This document shows positions 1 through 11,367 of a DNA stretch of 64,000 nucleotides, in pieces (positions within the stretch are counted from its first letter, which is position 1; every line of letters begins with the position of its first letter). Source of the DNA: Patagioenas fasciata. Lineage: Eukaryota > Chordata > Aves > Columbiformes > Columbidae. A program made the position numbers and the translations under genes. The DNA is taken from assembly GCF_037038585.1 (NCBI RefSeq), contig NC_092525.1:19550867-19614866 (forward strand), in the 5' to 3' direction. The notes under the pieces are model-generated. The model searched no databases. It saw only the letters and a program-made list of their open reading frames with translations, and had not been told where the DNA came from.

Positions 1-817
1 GCAATATTTAGAAAATGTGTGATCTTCTGATTATTCCAGTGGAAAATGTTCAGGAATTCATTGAGCAGACTCTGTGGTAGGTTTAGATTTAAGGATTCAC
101 TGGAGCATCTACTTAAGTCCCATTGATGCTGCAAGACCTAAATCCTGTTCTTAAATAGCCTAGCTTTCCCAGGTGAGGTTTCAGGTTAGAAAAGTGCCTC
201 CCTGCTGGATCCATTTCGAGCCTCTCTCACCACTTGCCCTGCAGTGGGATGGATATCCAGGGGAGGATGTTTCCCCAAACATCTCCTGTTACCTGCAGCT
301 GGATCCTCTCTTGGCTGTGAGTTGGACACAGCCCTCACGGCTTACGAGGTGGATCCCATAAACCCCAAACAAGCTAATTTCAGGCCATTAGAGTTTTGCC
401 TTTCAAAGCCTTGGTTCCCCCTTCTGGTCTCTGCTCAAACCCTGGTAGTTGGGGTTGTGGCTGCCTGATGTGAATTTAGTCCCGGTGCAAATCTGGAGTA
501 TCGCTGAATCCCACAGAACTGCTCTACTGTTTGATCAGGGTACACGAGGCAGGACACTTGTCACTGTCTCTCTGCAATGTTTTTCGTGGTTTTCAAAGCA
601 TGGCTGACTTTTCCTAAATTTAAAATGTATTTAAGTGTATTTCTATGGAAACTGTGAGGCTAGAAGAATGTTTTTTAAAAAGTTTACTGTAATACCTAAT
701 GGCAGCTGAGATAATGGCAATAGACAAACATACAATGGTGCATGGGATATCCCCAGCATCCTAAACAGCTGAGCTGCAGATGCAGGCAGGTGGAACGGAG
801 GATGTATCCAGTATTTT
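1..817. other. No gene recognised
   Basis: Single-copy-looking DNA before the CR1 element. Short open frames at 173-468 overlap in two frames and have no domain. Confidence 0.6.
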
Positions 818-1180
818 AGCCTGGAGACAAGGAAACAGAAGGGAGATCTTATGTTCTCTACAACTACCTCAAAGGAGGTTGTAGCAGGGAGGGTGTTGGT
901 CTCTTCTCCCAAGTAGCAAATGACAGTATGAGAGGAAACAGCCTCAGGTTGCTCCAGGGGAGGTTTAGATGGAATATTGGGAAAAAATTCTTCCCAGAAA
1001 GGGCTGTCGGCCATTGGAACAGGCTGCCCAGGGCAGTGGTGGAGTCAACGTCCCTGGAGGGGTTTAAAAGACATGGAGATGAGGTTCTTAGGAACATGGT
1101 TTAGTGTCAGAGTAATGGTTGGACTTGATGATCTTGAGGGTGTTTTCCAACCAAAATGATGTATGATTCTATGATTCTAT
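818..1180 (+). mobile_element. CR1 non-LTR retroposon, 5'-truncated 3' end
   Basis: The block reads in CR1 sense: tagcctggagacaag, ctctacaactacctcaaagg, aggttgtagcagg, ggtgttggtctcttctccca, aggctgcccagggcagtgg, ccctggaggggtttaaaag, ggttggacttgatgatctt and ttttccaacc. It ends in two overlapping copies of the CR1 octamer (atgattctatgattctat). About 360 bp remain, all from the 3' UTR and end of ORF2, so it is a dead copy. Several differences from the usual consensus suggest moderate age. CR1 is the dominant interspersed repeat of bird genomes. Confidence 0.95.
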
Positions 1181-1733
1181 TCACTGCTCAGCCTGCACAC
1201 CCTGTGTACCCCTTGTGTGGTGCTCAGCAGCCCGTTGTGCTCCCCGGGGCTGTGGGCAACAGTCAGGACTGCTGGTGCTGGGAAGCAACTTTGGGCAAAC
1301 TGGAACCAGGGTAGTGTAATGGGACATGATAAAAGCACATGGATGAGTGAAGCCTGCGCAGTTCACTTGGTGCAAGCTGCAGCGTGCCCTTGTCTGGATG
1401 CGGAGGTCAGCAGTGGTGCAGCTCTTCCACAGCAGCGCCTGCACTGAGGCTATTTCCGAGTCCCATAAAAATCTTTATGTCTCTGTGATCAGGATTCAGT
1501 GATGCAAATTTGCTGTGTCAAAAGGAAGACGCCACAGTAAATGAATTAGTACAAGAAGAACTTCTTATTTAAGAAGTGCTGACTCTGCACTCTCCCCTGT
1601 GCCCTCGCTTTTAAAATTGAAGTCTGGGTTTGCTGCTTGTTATGATCTATATTTAGATACTTGTAAATGAAGTTTTGCAGTCACATGGCTGCATTCTTGT
1701 ACAGCTTCATGAAGCTGATTTTTCACATTACAG
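1181..1733. other. No gene recognised between CR1 and the candidate exon
   Basis: I looked for an upstream partner exon carrying the first half of a Calx-beta domain and found none. Opposed open frames at 1181-1447 look accidental. Confidence 0.5.
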
Positions 1734-1911
1734 AGATTTATATGTTTGCGTTTACATATTGCGGGTGTTTCCATAAAAGCTTGGGATAGCCACATTAAGG
1801 AGGATGACCTGAAACAAAACGAAGTGTTTAAAATTATACTGAGCACACCTAAAAACATTGTCCTGGTGCAGACCAGTGAAGTCACTGCAGAAACAAGGGA
1901 GGTACAGACAG
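1734..1911 (+). CDS. Candidate orphan exon: C-terminal half of a Calx-beta (FRAS1/FREM-type) domain
   Basis: A 178-bp segment is open in one frame and bounded by a pyrimidine-rich acceptor (tgatttttcacattacag) and a consensus donor (acag/gtaaga). It starts in phase 0 and ends in phase 1. Its translation contains GVSIKAWDSHIKEDDLKQNE followed by VFKIILSTPKNIVL. This fits the Calx-beta pattern F-x-P-G...I-x-D-D-x-x-E-x-x-E-x-F-x-x-x-L-x-x-P, used in FRAS1/FREM proteins, ADGRV1, integrin beta-4 and Na/Ca exchangers. The proline before the first glycine is replaced and the last strand is loose. No flanking exon of the same gene could be identified, so it may be a live exon of a gene extending left, a relic, or chance. 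The match was judged by eye. Confidence 0.3.
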
Positions 1912-3432
1912 GTAAGATTAATGGATGTAGACCTTTCGGGACCACTTCTTCCAAGCAGAGGGTTGAGACGTGCGAGGGGACAGGATCGCTTTTGGGATGT
2001 ATCCTGTGCGATGCTCCCAGTAAGATGCCAAGCCCCTGGCAGAATATATCAAAACGTCAGAGTGCTGCAGTGCTGAGCTCATGCTATGTAAATGATAGTG
2101 TGATGAATTGTGTGCCGTACACACTACACACAAATCCTGTCCCAAGCAGCCCTGGAAGAGAAGATAGCGCTCCTGCCAGTGTGTCCTCTGCTCCAGGAAC
2201 CTTGCCAGGAGGACATGCTGTAATTCATGCTCTGCTGATGCTTTATAAAAGTTGCAGCCTGTACCTTGGCTGCTGTGCTGCTGACCCCAGCATCCACATC
2301 ACCTGCCAGCCCCTCAGAGCCCGGTGACTGACCGCATCCCCCCGACCTGGCCTGGGAAAGCTAATGTTAGTCCTCTGGCTGGCACAGGCAGTCCTGCCTT
2401 CCCTGGGCTCATTGCCACATCACACAAAAGGTCGGAGCTCTCCCTGCTTGCAGGCTACACCCGGAGCTGGCTTGACCCCCACTTTGCCCTCCTGACTGCA
2501 GAAGCCTACAGCTTGACCCAAAAAACAAGGTGGTAATTCAGTCCTCAGCTGAAGAACCCCTACAATCTCTGCTGAGTAACAGCTACTGAAAGCAAGGGAT
2601 TATCAGCACTTAATTTAACTGAGTTCAGGACTCGCCATAAAGCTGTAATGTAGCACGTTCCATGAGGCAGTGCCTGGGAAACAGGAGGTTTCCCAGAGGG
2701 AAGGGGCAGACTTACACTATGGAACAATAGGAGAACTTCAACTAAAATACTTCTGAAACATTGTGGGGAGATGGCAGAAGTGTGGGGCAGAATGGTGAGA
2801 AAGAGTCTGGCTGCAGGAAGAGTGTTTTCTTCTACTCTCTATCCCTTTTTCCATGTCGTGCTGTAAGCTTGGCCTGAGAAGAACCCCCGTACAAACCCCA
2901 TCCTCCGGACAGAGCAAAGCAAAGTGCAGCGCAGGTGTGGAGGGGCTGGGTGGGTAACCAGTGCCAGGCACAGCTGGGCAGGTGGGTGACCAGGGCAGCA
3001 CACCCAGAGGTGACCGCCTGCCTTTTTTTGGAGGCTTCTGCCTTTTCAGAGGCGTGTTGGGGAGCTAAATATGTCTAATTTCCTGCTGCCACAGACAAGG
3101 CTGAGTGCTGGCCCAAATGTGGGTCAAGAGTGACACCCTGTGGACAAGTTACTCTTTTTTGTAAGTCCTCCAGGATTTCTCTCCTCCTGTTTTTCTTTTT
3201 TTGTTCGTTGGTTGGTTTTTCTTGTATTTGGCTTTATGCCCTCCACCCCATCCCCTCCCCAACCCTCCTCAAACCCACAGCCTGTGTGAGGGTTGGTGCT
3301 GCAAGTCTGGTGGTGCACAGGGACCAGTGTTTCTCACCCCTTAAAATTTATAGGCCGAGGAGAGGGCACCCAAATCCATTCCCTCTTTTGTTCCTTTTTT
3401 TGTTCCATTTTTATACTTGGTTTCATCCGTGC

Positions 3433-3665
3433 AGTGCAGTGAAGGGGCGACTTCTCCCAACCACGAATCCAGTGTCGCTCCCCGTCTCGGCTCCCCCCAG
3501 CTCCTCTGCTGTGCGGGTCATCAGCTGGAGCCGGCTGCGCTCCCAGGGCTCGTAAATCTACCAGCTCCTTGCAAAATTTGGCAAGTATGAACCAGGGCTG
3601 CCCGATAAACTGAGAGAGAAATGGCGCGGGCTTCCCCGCAGTCACCCCCGCGCCCTCCCTGTGCT
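3433..3665. promoter_or_regulatory. CpG-dense patch (possible small CpG island)
   Basis: About fifteen CpG dinucleotides fall in 230 bp of GC-rich DNA, while the surrounding kilobases have very few. Open frames run through it on both strands (for example minus 3334-3684, 116 codons), but none has a recognisable domain. It could be an unannotated promoter or an enhancer. Confidence 0.35.
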
Positions 3666-4102
3666 GTGCAGCTCCCTGAGCCATTCCTGGGGGAGCAGAT
3701 TGCTGCCCAAACAGGAAAACTCCTCAAGAAAAGAGTATTACAAGGACTGCTGCTCTTCTAGTCACTGTGGTGGTCCCTTCCCAATCTTGGACCTGTACAG
3801 GTTGCACCATGCTGTCCTGATGCTCTTGGTGTTATCCCCAAGGAGCAAAATCTGATGTCCCAGAACAGGCTGACTGACACCAGCCAACGACCTGGAGAGG
3901 GTAAGACTCTATTTTAAGCAACAAATAATTCAGTTTTATATTGATGAGAAATTCTTCATCACTGCTTTAATTATGCGGATCTGAAAGAGACCATAACATT
4001 TTGGCAAGCTCAGTGCTGGGAGTGGGAAAGAGGGGAGGTGTCAAAATCCTTCCAAGAGTTTATGTGCTTTCTTACCCCCAGCAGTTTAACCCTGCCAAGT
4101 CT

Positions 4103-4146
4103 GCATAGACGTGTGTGTATATATATATTTATATACACATCTATGC
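4103..4146. repeat. AT/GT-rich 44-bp imperfect palindrome
   Basis: The segment runs from gcatagacgtgtgtgtata through an alternating TA centre to tatacacatctatgc. The arms pair as gcataga-C/T-gtgtgtata, with one substitution and a small length difference. It could form a cruciform. Confidence 0.7.
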
Positions 4147-7100
4147 AAAAGCAGACACTGGATGGAGATTTCTTACTAGCCTCAAAAATAGCAAATGTAC
4201 AGGCAGTAGTTTTTCCAATGACACAGATATGCCACCATTAACTCTGCTTTAGCTGGTATAGTTTAGGGCTTTCAGAAGATGTAAATTCATCTGCACCAAC
4301 TACTGTATGTTTTTGCTGAGTGGAGCTGCAGGTTTTGCCTGGACAGCCTGTGCATTCTCTCTGCCTTTTCCATTGTATGCCAAATCCTGAAGAGGAAGGG
4401 GTGTCCTAGAGGAAAAAGTCATTTTTTAGGCCTTGATGCCATTTCCAGCAACCTAGGCCCCAGCATGCATCCTTCTCAGACGAAAAAGAGATCGGGTCTC
4501 TTAGTCCAGCCCTGGGACGCTGTAGAACAAGATTCAGGCAAAAAACATGGAAGGAGTGTGTATTTTTCTGACCATACTCGTGACCTACCACATGTTGTAC
4601 TCTGGCCCTTAAAATTAGGAAATTGCACTTGAGCAGGCATCAGAACTGCTCAAAAGGCATCAGAAAAAACAAAAAAAAGTTGAAAAACTTCAGAAAATCT
4701 GCATCATCCTGGGAGCTTCCTAGTAAACATCAGAAGTGGGAAGATCCACCAGTGAAATAGTGTGGGGCAAGGAGCTGCTGGTTGGCTCTGTTGACTTTAT
4801 CGAGTGAACGAGGGTTGTGGCAATGCTGCTGGGCTGTGGGAAATGGGGTTTAGAGACCCCAATGTGAACACAGGAAGCTGTGTACCATCTCCAAGATGTG
4901 GCAAAGCCGAAAATTTTCGTCTTCTCTTTTAAGAACCAAGGCCATGTCTTGGTGGGAAACATTTAATCCCAAATCCTGCCTTTTCTGTTCAGATTAGGCC
5001 ACTATGCCTGCAGAAAGGTGGCTTCTTGCATCCCTTTTGGTTTTATTGCACGATGGGATGATACAGCTGTGCTCATGGAGCCCGGTGATATAGTTCACTC
5101 CAGAGGTGGCTGCAATTCACAGGAAGTTATTGCTCATCATCTTCATCATTGTATTGGGTGGTCTTGCTAAAGATGTGAAGCCTCAAGTCCGCCTTGGGGG
5201 TATCTGTGCAACAGCCCAGCTACAACAGCTATTGGCAGAGTTAGAAACAGGGTCAGGCCATAATGGTCCGTTTTGGAATTTAAATTGGATCGATTTGAGG
5301 TAAATAACTACTCTGCCTGGCTTTCAAAGGATCATTTACTTTTTGGGAAAGCAGGAATATGCTTTTGGAAAGTGTACAGGCATCTTTCAGGATGAAGGGC
5401 TCCGTCTGCAGCCATCAAGTTTTTACCTTTTAATTAACAAACATTTATAAAGAATTTCAATTCAGAATTACTAAACAAAGAAACTGTACAAGCCCCAGAT
5501 GAGATCTAAACAGTTTCCAAAAGACATTAAAAAAGAGAAAAATACCGGGCCACGTGTTTTTCCTTATGCCTCTTGAGTCCATTTATTGCAGACATCTGAC
5601 AGGCAATTCAAATTTCCAATAGTTTTAGGTAACCATGTCCAATTCAGAAACCACAGCTTTCAGCTAAGACTACCTACCTCCTGAATCAGTCTGGAAAACC
5701 AGAGCACTTGCTAATACTCTGCATTTTCAGATTTGGAGAGCTTTGTTATATGTGTGCCATATATACTTGGGTTGAATTTTCTGGCTCCGTGCAAACTGTT
5801 TAGATATATTTCATAGACCTGTAGTCAGTGGTCAGAGTCAGATAAATGATAGTGCCTAATGGAGAGCCTGTTTGTGCTTTCAAAGAGTAAAACCGCTATA
5901 AAATTGATCTCCTCTTTTGAGATGCCTTTGACAGCGGTTGTCGTATGGCATTTCGTATGAGATGGAAGCAAAGGATGAAGAACTGTGGATGAAGAACTAA
6001 TGAGCTTTATTTCTGCTTCTTAGACTTGGGCTGATTTCTTAACCTTTCTGATACATGAGTGTTTGTATCTCAAAACCAGAGATTAAACGGGGTCTTCATG
6101 ATGAGCAAAGCCAAACCACAGTGGAAATGCTGAGTTCAGATATGGGCAAATAATGTCCTGCTATGTGCCCTTTCCTGATTCCCTGCAGAAATGTCCTTGG
6201 TGAGGATTCATTGATATCTGGAAGGAGGCATGTCAGGCGGGGGGTGCATTAGGTGCTGGTTTACACGCCACCCTTCTCACCTTACTCCCTAAAACCTGCG
6301 TCAGACCCCAGTGCCCCCGGTCGAACATACGGTGCCATTCCAGCAGAGGATGGCATCACACATTTTCTCTTCCGGGGCCCCAAGGAAATTCTAGATGATC
6401 AGGTGTTACTTCCAAGAAAGCTTGGCTGAACAAAAATTGCGGAGCAAATTCTTTGCTGCTAAACTGCAAAGTCAGAAGAGACTTTGTCAGCCTTCAGCAG
6501 TGCATCCTGTTTGGCTGGTAAGTGGCCATCACTCTATCCTGTAATCTCTCATTCATCTCATCTATTTTTATCTTTCCAGTTCTCTTTCCAGTGGGAGCAC
6601 TCATACACAATCACAAACTCTGCTACTGGGGAAAAAAAAAAACACCACAGGATTTGAATCAAATTTATTGCTGTTAATTTCTTTCAAATGAATCATGAAT
6701 CAAAGGGGTCAGCTAGTAGTGGCAAAACATCTGCTGCTCTGCAGTGTAAAAGCAGCTTCTGACATGGGTGATCGGGGAAGGGGACAAGAGTAGAGCTGGT
6801 CCCCAGTAGTATTTAGGGACTGGAAATGTGGGAAAGCAAAGGGCAGGGTTGGAAAAGTCACCTGAACCATTTTGCTGTCCCTTATGGTTTTCCTGAGCAT
6901 CTTCCCCACTTTTCTTTCTGCAGAGGTGACCTAAGCAATATCAATATCCTTCCTTAAAATTAAAAAGGAATAAAAGAGACAATAGGATGAGTCAAGAGAT
7001 TCTCAGTTGATGCCTGGTTTGGGGTGATGTTTTTGTCCTTTAGAACCAACGGTGCCAATTGCCACAGTCCTGTTGACTTGGGAGGACTTGTCCTGATTTT

Positions 7101-8428
7101 AAGGACAGGGCCTGCAGAATGCAATGCATTTTGAGCAGAAAACAAGTGGCCAGATTATGGTCCCCCAGTGAAAACACAACAACAGACTTTCTTCAGCCTC
7201 TTTTTCTATTTATAGGAGGGCTGAGGAGTAAAGAGGGAAACGCTGAGTCTGCTAAAAAACTGTTCAGATTCTTGTGGGTGCTTTGGAGGAGCTGATATAC
7301 AATTATGAGGCCATTCTCTCTGCTGGCAAATTAACAGCTTAGAAAAATTACAAGGAGGGGGGTAAGGGGAGAAGAAAAAAAGACATGGAAATTCTGTTAA
7401 TGAAACAGAACAATGAAAATCAAAGCTAAAGATGGAAGGAATTGAGTGGGCCCCATCCAGTTCATTGCCTGCTAGGCTGGATTTCTGCCTATAGTAATTT
7501 ATGCCATAGCCTTGGAAGTGAAAACAGATTTCATTTACTACTGAACAGTACTACTCTGTGTAGACAGAGTTCATGGCCTCGCAGCATTTCTGAGAAGGTA
7601 TTGTGGGATTATTGCTCTCACTTTGCAGATGGGCACAGTAACGCTGCTTGAATTCTTAAATTTAGGCTCTGGCAGTGGGGAATCTGAATTAGGATTTGAG
7701 TGTCTGAGGGCTGTCCCTTGTGTCCTGTTGTCACATTGCCTGTCCACTGAAGGAGGTGTTGAGATCAGAGGTCCCAGTTCAGACTGGTGTTGGTGTCTGA
7801 AGGCTCTGCACGAAGATCCTCCCTTGCCCTAGGGATTTGTTCCTCAAGGGTTTGATGGCAGAGCTGGATATAAGTTGCTCCTCGGATAGGCAAAAATCAA
7901 CTTTCAACTTACTTTAACTACACCTTAAGGGAAAAAAGTAATCTGAAACTTTTGGCTTGCTTTTCTTTTTCGCTAGTCTGACTAATACTAAGGAGAGCCC
8001 AGAGCCATGGCCTGCCCTAGCAACTAACATCAAGACAGTGGATGGAGAGTCCCTGCTTGCTCACATCACACCACTGCCACAGGTGCAGCCTTCCTTAGCG
8101 AGCTTTGGCCATGAAAAATGCACACATTCTGTTGCAAAACAGCAGAAAGAAGGTAAAATTTGCATTTGGAGAAAAGTTGCTGTTGGAAAAAAACTATACA
8201 TTCCCTGAGAGCCAAATGAAAAAAATAAAAAAAACAACAACCAGCCCTCAAACCCAAGCTCACAGAGTCTGCTGTAATTTATGATATACCATATGAATCT
8301 AACTATAGAACTTCATTTAAAAATTTTATAAGGACTGTAAATCTACAGTGAAACATTCTAGGGACAATCTGCTGGCAGAAACCCACACTCTGCGGACTGA
8401 CCTGTGGGAGAACCAGTTTGTCAAGGGC

Positions 8429-8492
8429 TTGATCCGAGGCCCACTGAAGACAATGAAAATACTCTCATTGACGTCAGTGGCCTTTAGATCAA
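8429..8492. repeat. MITE-like foldback element
   Basis: Two 28-bp arms (8429-8456 and 8465-8492) are inverted copies with 22 of 28 positions pairing, around an 8-bp loop. The arm reads ttgatccgaggcccactgaa then gacaatga. It resembles the '...GATC..GCCCATTGAAGTCAATGG' foldback repeats scattered through amniote genomes. It encodes nothing. Confidence 0.6.
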
Positions 8493-9200
8493 AAAAAACC
8501 CCAAAGCCCAACATGGAAAAAATAGTAGTAAGGAGAAACAAACTGCTCTAATCAATAGGTGCTGCTGTAGGAAGGTCTTTAACAATAGCTTAATGGGCCA
8601 TGATGAGCTGCTTTGGACACTTTTATTTTGTATTGTATGTATCTTGTAATCTTTCTCCTGAAACTTTTAATGGAATTTATCTCACTGGAGAATTTGAGAG
8701 AACATCTGCTGCAAATGATGGGTAAAGACATAAGCTGTTGTGGGTAGGGTGAGCCTCAGGAGGTTCACAGTTTGGGTTTGGCTTCTGCTTCAGATTCTTA
8801 TCTCAACTATACAGATCTCCTGTGGCTGCAAAAATTGGACTGGAAATCACAAGAGTATGAGGCTTCTTGTGAGATTTCCAGCACTTCTCTTATGGTTTTG
8901 ACTGAAGACCAGATGTGGAAAAAATATTTAACAAAACTGGATGCAGTTTTTTCGTGTCTGGTTCTAAAAAGGGATGGAGGTTCAGGAATCTAATTTTATC
9001 CTTTCCAGTTTCACTCCTTGGTAAGATTCATTTGCAGTTTTAAAAAAATGCAATTTAAACCCAAAATGTAGCTATTGCAACCAGTCCCCAAAGAATCGTT
9101 CAAGTAGATGAAACTCTAAACATTACATTGACCATGAACAAAATTAAAACCTCTTGCCGTTGGCAAGCTGAGTGCAAAGAATAAACAGAGTGAATGGTGA

Positions 9201-9240
9201 CCATTAGGAAACATTCACTAATACTCTTTCCCCTCAAAGA
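9201..9240 (+). repeat. 40-bp direct repeat, copy 1
   Basis: This segment begins ccattaggaaacattcacta and matches 9743-9782 at 39 of 40 positions (one C/T difference). The copies are 542 bp apart in the same orientation, and similarity outside the 40 bp drops quickly. Confidence 0.9.
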
Positions 9241-9742
9241 TTATTTGCTTTCCATGCAAACGTATTTGCATTTTTTACCCTTTTCTGCCTGCTTCCACCA
9301 AAACAACCAAACTCTTAGGCTTTGCCTAGCATAGATATTTTTAAGAATACTAGAGCAATTGTGCTTGCCATGTGGAAATTTTACATTTTACACCTGTCTG
9401 CAAAATTTCCTATTGTTAAATAGACTTTGCAGGCTGCTTACACAAGCCTACATTACCTTGTGGGTGTAAACCCAGTTCCAGTATGCTGAGTCACTAACCA
9501 ATGGCAAGTTCTTCTAATCCATATGTTCTATATGTTCTTTGTGGACAATTCACAGCTAGAAAGGAGGGTCAATTCATTAGGTTGTGTATTCTAATTGTAT
9601 TGCTTATTGACGCTTGCTTTTAAACTGATGGTCTTTCATCAGAGAGGGAAGTAAAAGGGTTTTTTGAAGCCAAATGGTGAAGATGGGTTAGAGGAGCTCT
9701 CAAGTCACAGGGAGGTTTCACGACACGTGATGCACGTGATGG

Positions 9743-9782
9743 CCATTAGGAAACATTCACTAATACTCTTTCCCTTCAAAGA
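9743..9782 (+). repeat. 40-bp direct repeat, copy 2
   Basis: This is the second copy of the 9201-9240 segment, 39/40 identical. Which copy is the source cannot be decided from this window. Confidence 0.9.
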
Positions 9783-11325
9783 TGATTTTTTTTGCATCTC
9801 TGCACGATGGACAGTGGCCTGAAATGAAGTGAGTGATGTATGTTGGGAGGAAAGCTGACTAACAAAAATCAAAAAAAATCAAACAAAAAAAAAAGTTTAA
9901 AAGTGGTCGGGATCACAGTGACCTCACTCGAATATTTTGTCAGTCGTGCCTGCCTCTGAAATTTTTGGTTTCAGTTTGGGACAGCAAGTTTGTCCCTGTG
10001 GGATGTAAAGGCTGAATGGAAACCGAGCTGGCATCTCTTTTTAAACTCCTCATTTGGCGGGTAGTCTCCCATACAAACCAGACACGACCGATGAAAAGTC
10101 ATGTTATTATCCCATCCAGAAGCTCTGGAGCAGTGAACCATGGCTCCAGCGCCTGAGGAGAGTGTCTGGAACTCACTGTGTCTTGTCATTTTGCAGAATT
10201 TTTGGCAATACTGGGTTGTTTTTTTCAAAGACCTAGAGCCAAGCCCCCTGTGAACCTCCACTGTCATTTAACAAACAGCAATTAAACCAATTAATAATGG
10301 CGAGAAACAGCTCCAAAGTGTGGACACTGCTGCTGGAAAAGGATAGGGAAGAAAAAACCCAGGGTTTGGTTTTAATCCTATTAATTTGGGAGGAAGGAGG
10401 GGCTCTGGTGAGCTTTGAAAGATTTTATCGATGTCTCTTTGGGCCTGGAGAAGGAGTGGTTTGCTGAGTGAGACATGCCAGGACCCTGTCAGTGCCTCTG
10501 CAGGGACTCCCAGCCCCAGTGGGCACGGGGCTGCTTCCTCAAGAGCTGCTTTACACGTGTGCAGGGGGAGGTGAAATCACCCTGCTTCTTCCCAGAGGTC
10601 TAGGAAAAGTCCACCGGGATTGACCCTTCAGGAAAAATACTGGGTTTTGAAATGCAGTTTGGGAGAGTGTTAAAAAGGGCTGCAGAAAAGGGTAAGGAGA
10701 GGAGGGAAGAGCCCTCCCACTGCTCTCCCGAGGATCTGCTCACAGAGCTGTACCTCCAGCCCATGTGGAAACAGTTACCTCCAAATGACACATCCTGCGG
10801 GACTATTTCTAGTCGTTTCACAGAAGCCTTATTAAAAAAATAGAGACTTTATTAACCTGAGATTCAGGGACTTGAATTCATGATAAAGGCTGTAAACTCT
10901 CAGCCTATGGTTCGGTTTTACAAGGATGAGTTGATGGTTGGAAAAGGAAATCTTGCAGAGGGAGGCTTAAGGAGCTCAATTTGGTAAACTTAGCAAAAAA
11001 GCGGATCATACAGCGACCTGACTCTTTGCAGTAAATGCCTTTAGAGGAGAAAATACCACATACAAAAGGGCTTTATAGTCTAATGGGAGAAAACATAATG
11101 AGATGCAATGGCTGGAAATTTAAGACAGGCAAAATAGAGAGATTGGGAAGGGAGAGGGGGCTGGCTGTTGGGACAAACTGTTGAAGGGGGCAGGGGATTT
11201 GTCATCCTTTTGCATCTTGAAATCAGAACTGGAGGCCAGCCCAGATGATTTTGGTGAAACATATAGTAGTAGGCTCAATTAGCGAGTGAATGTGTGAAAT
11301 TATTTTCTTGGGGATTTATATTGAG

Positions 11326-11367
11326 CATTAAACTAGATGATCTAAGTTGTCCCTTTAAGCCTTAAAA
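11326..11367 (+). mobile_element. Old CR1/L3-type 3' tail remnant
   Basis: The pieces aactagatgatctaagttg and tccctttaagccttaaaa resemble the CR1 tail 'GACTAGATGATCT...GGTCCCTTCCAACC'. It is short and decayed, and was recognised by eye only. Confidence 0.4.

Larger units (their letters stand above)
1912..8428. other. Intergenic stretch, no supported gene
   Basis: It holds the CpG patch near 3.5 kb and the palindrome at 4103. At 5104-5299 an open segment has splice-like ends and a hydrophobic run but no recognised domain. At 7620-7745 there is a weak MIR-like motif order (cactttgcagatgggcacag then ggcagtgggg). No other structure was seen. Confidence 0.5.

Noticed and set aside
1746-2327. Whole 193-codon frame as a single-exon gene.
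   Set aside because: Only the first part (to 1911) looks protein-like. The rest after the GTAAGA donor has random composition, so intron read-through is more likely.
5104-5299. Open segment with AG and GT borders, phase-compatible with the candidate exon at 1734-1911, encoding a hydrophobic run and ending FWNLNWIDL.
   Set aside because: I considered a C-type lectin or membrane-anchor exon of a FREM-like gene, but the conserved tryptophan and cysteine spacing is absent and the acceptor is mediocre. There is not enough support to call it.
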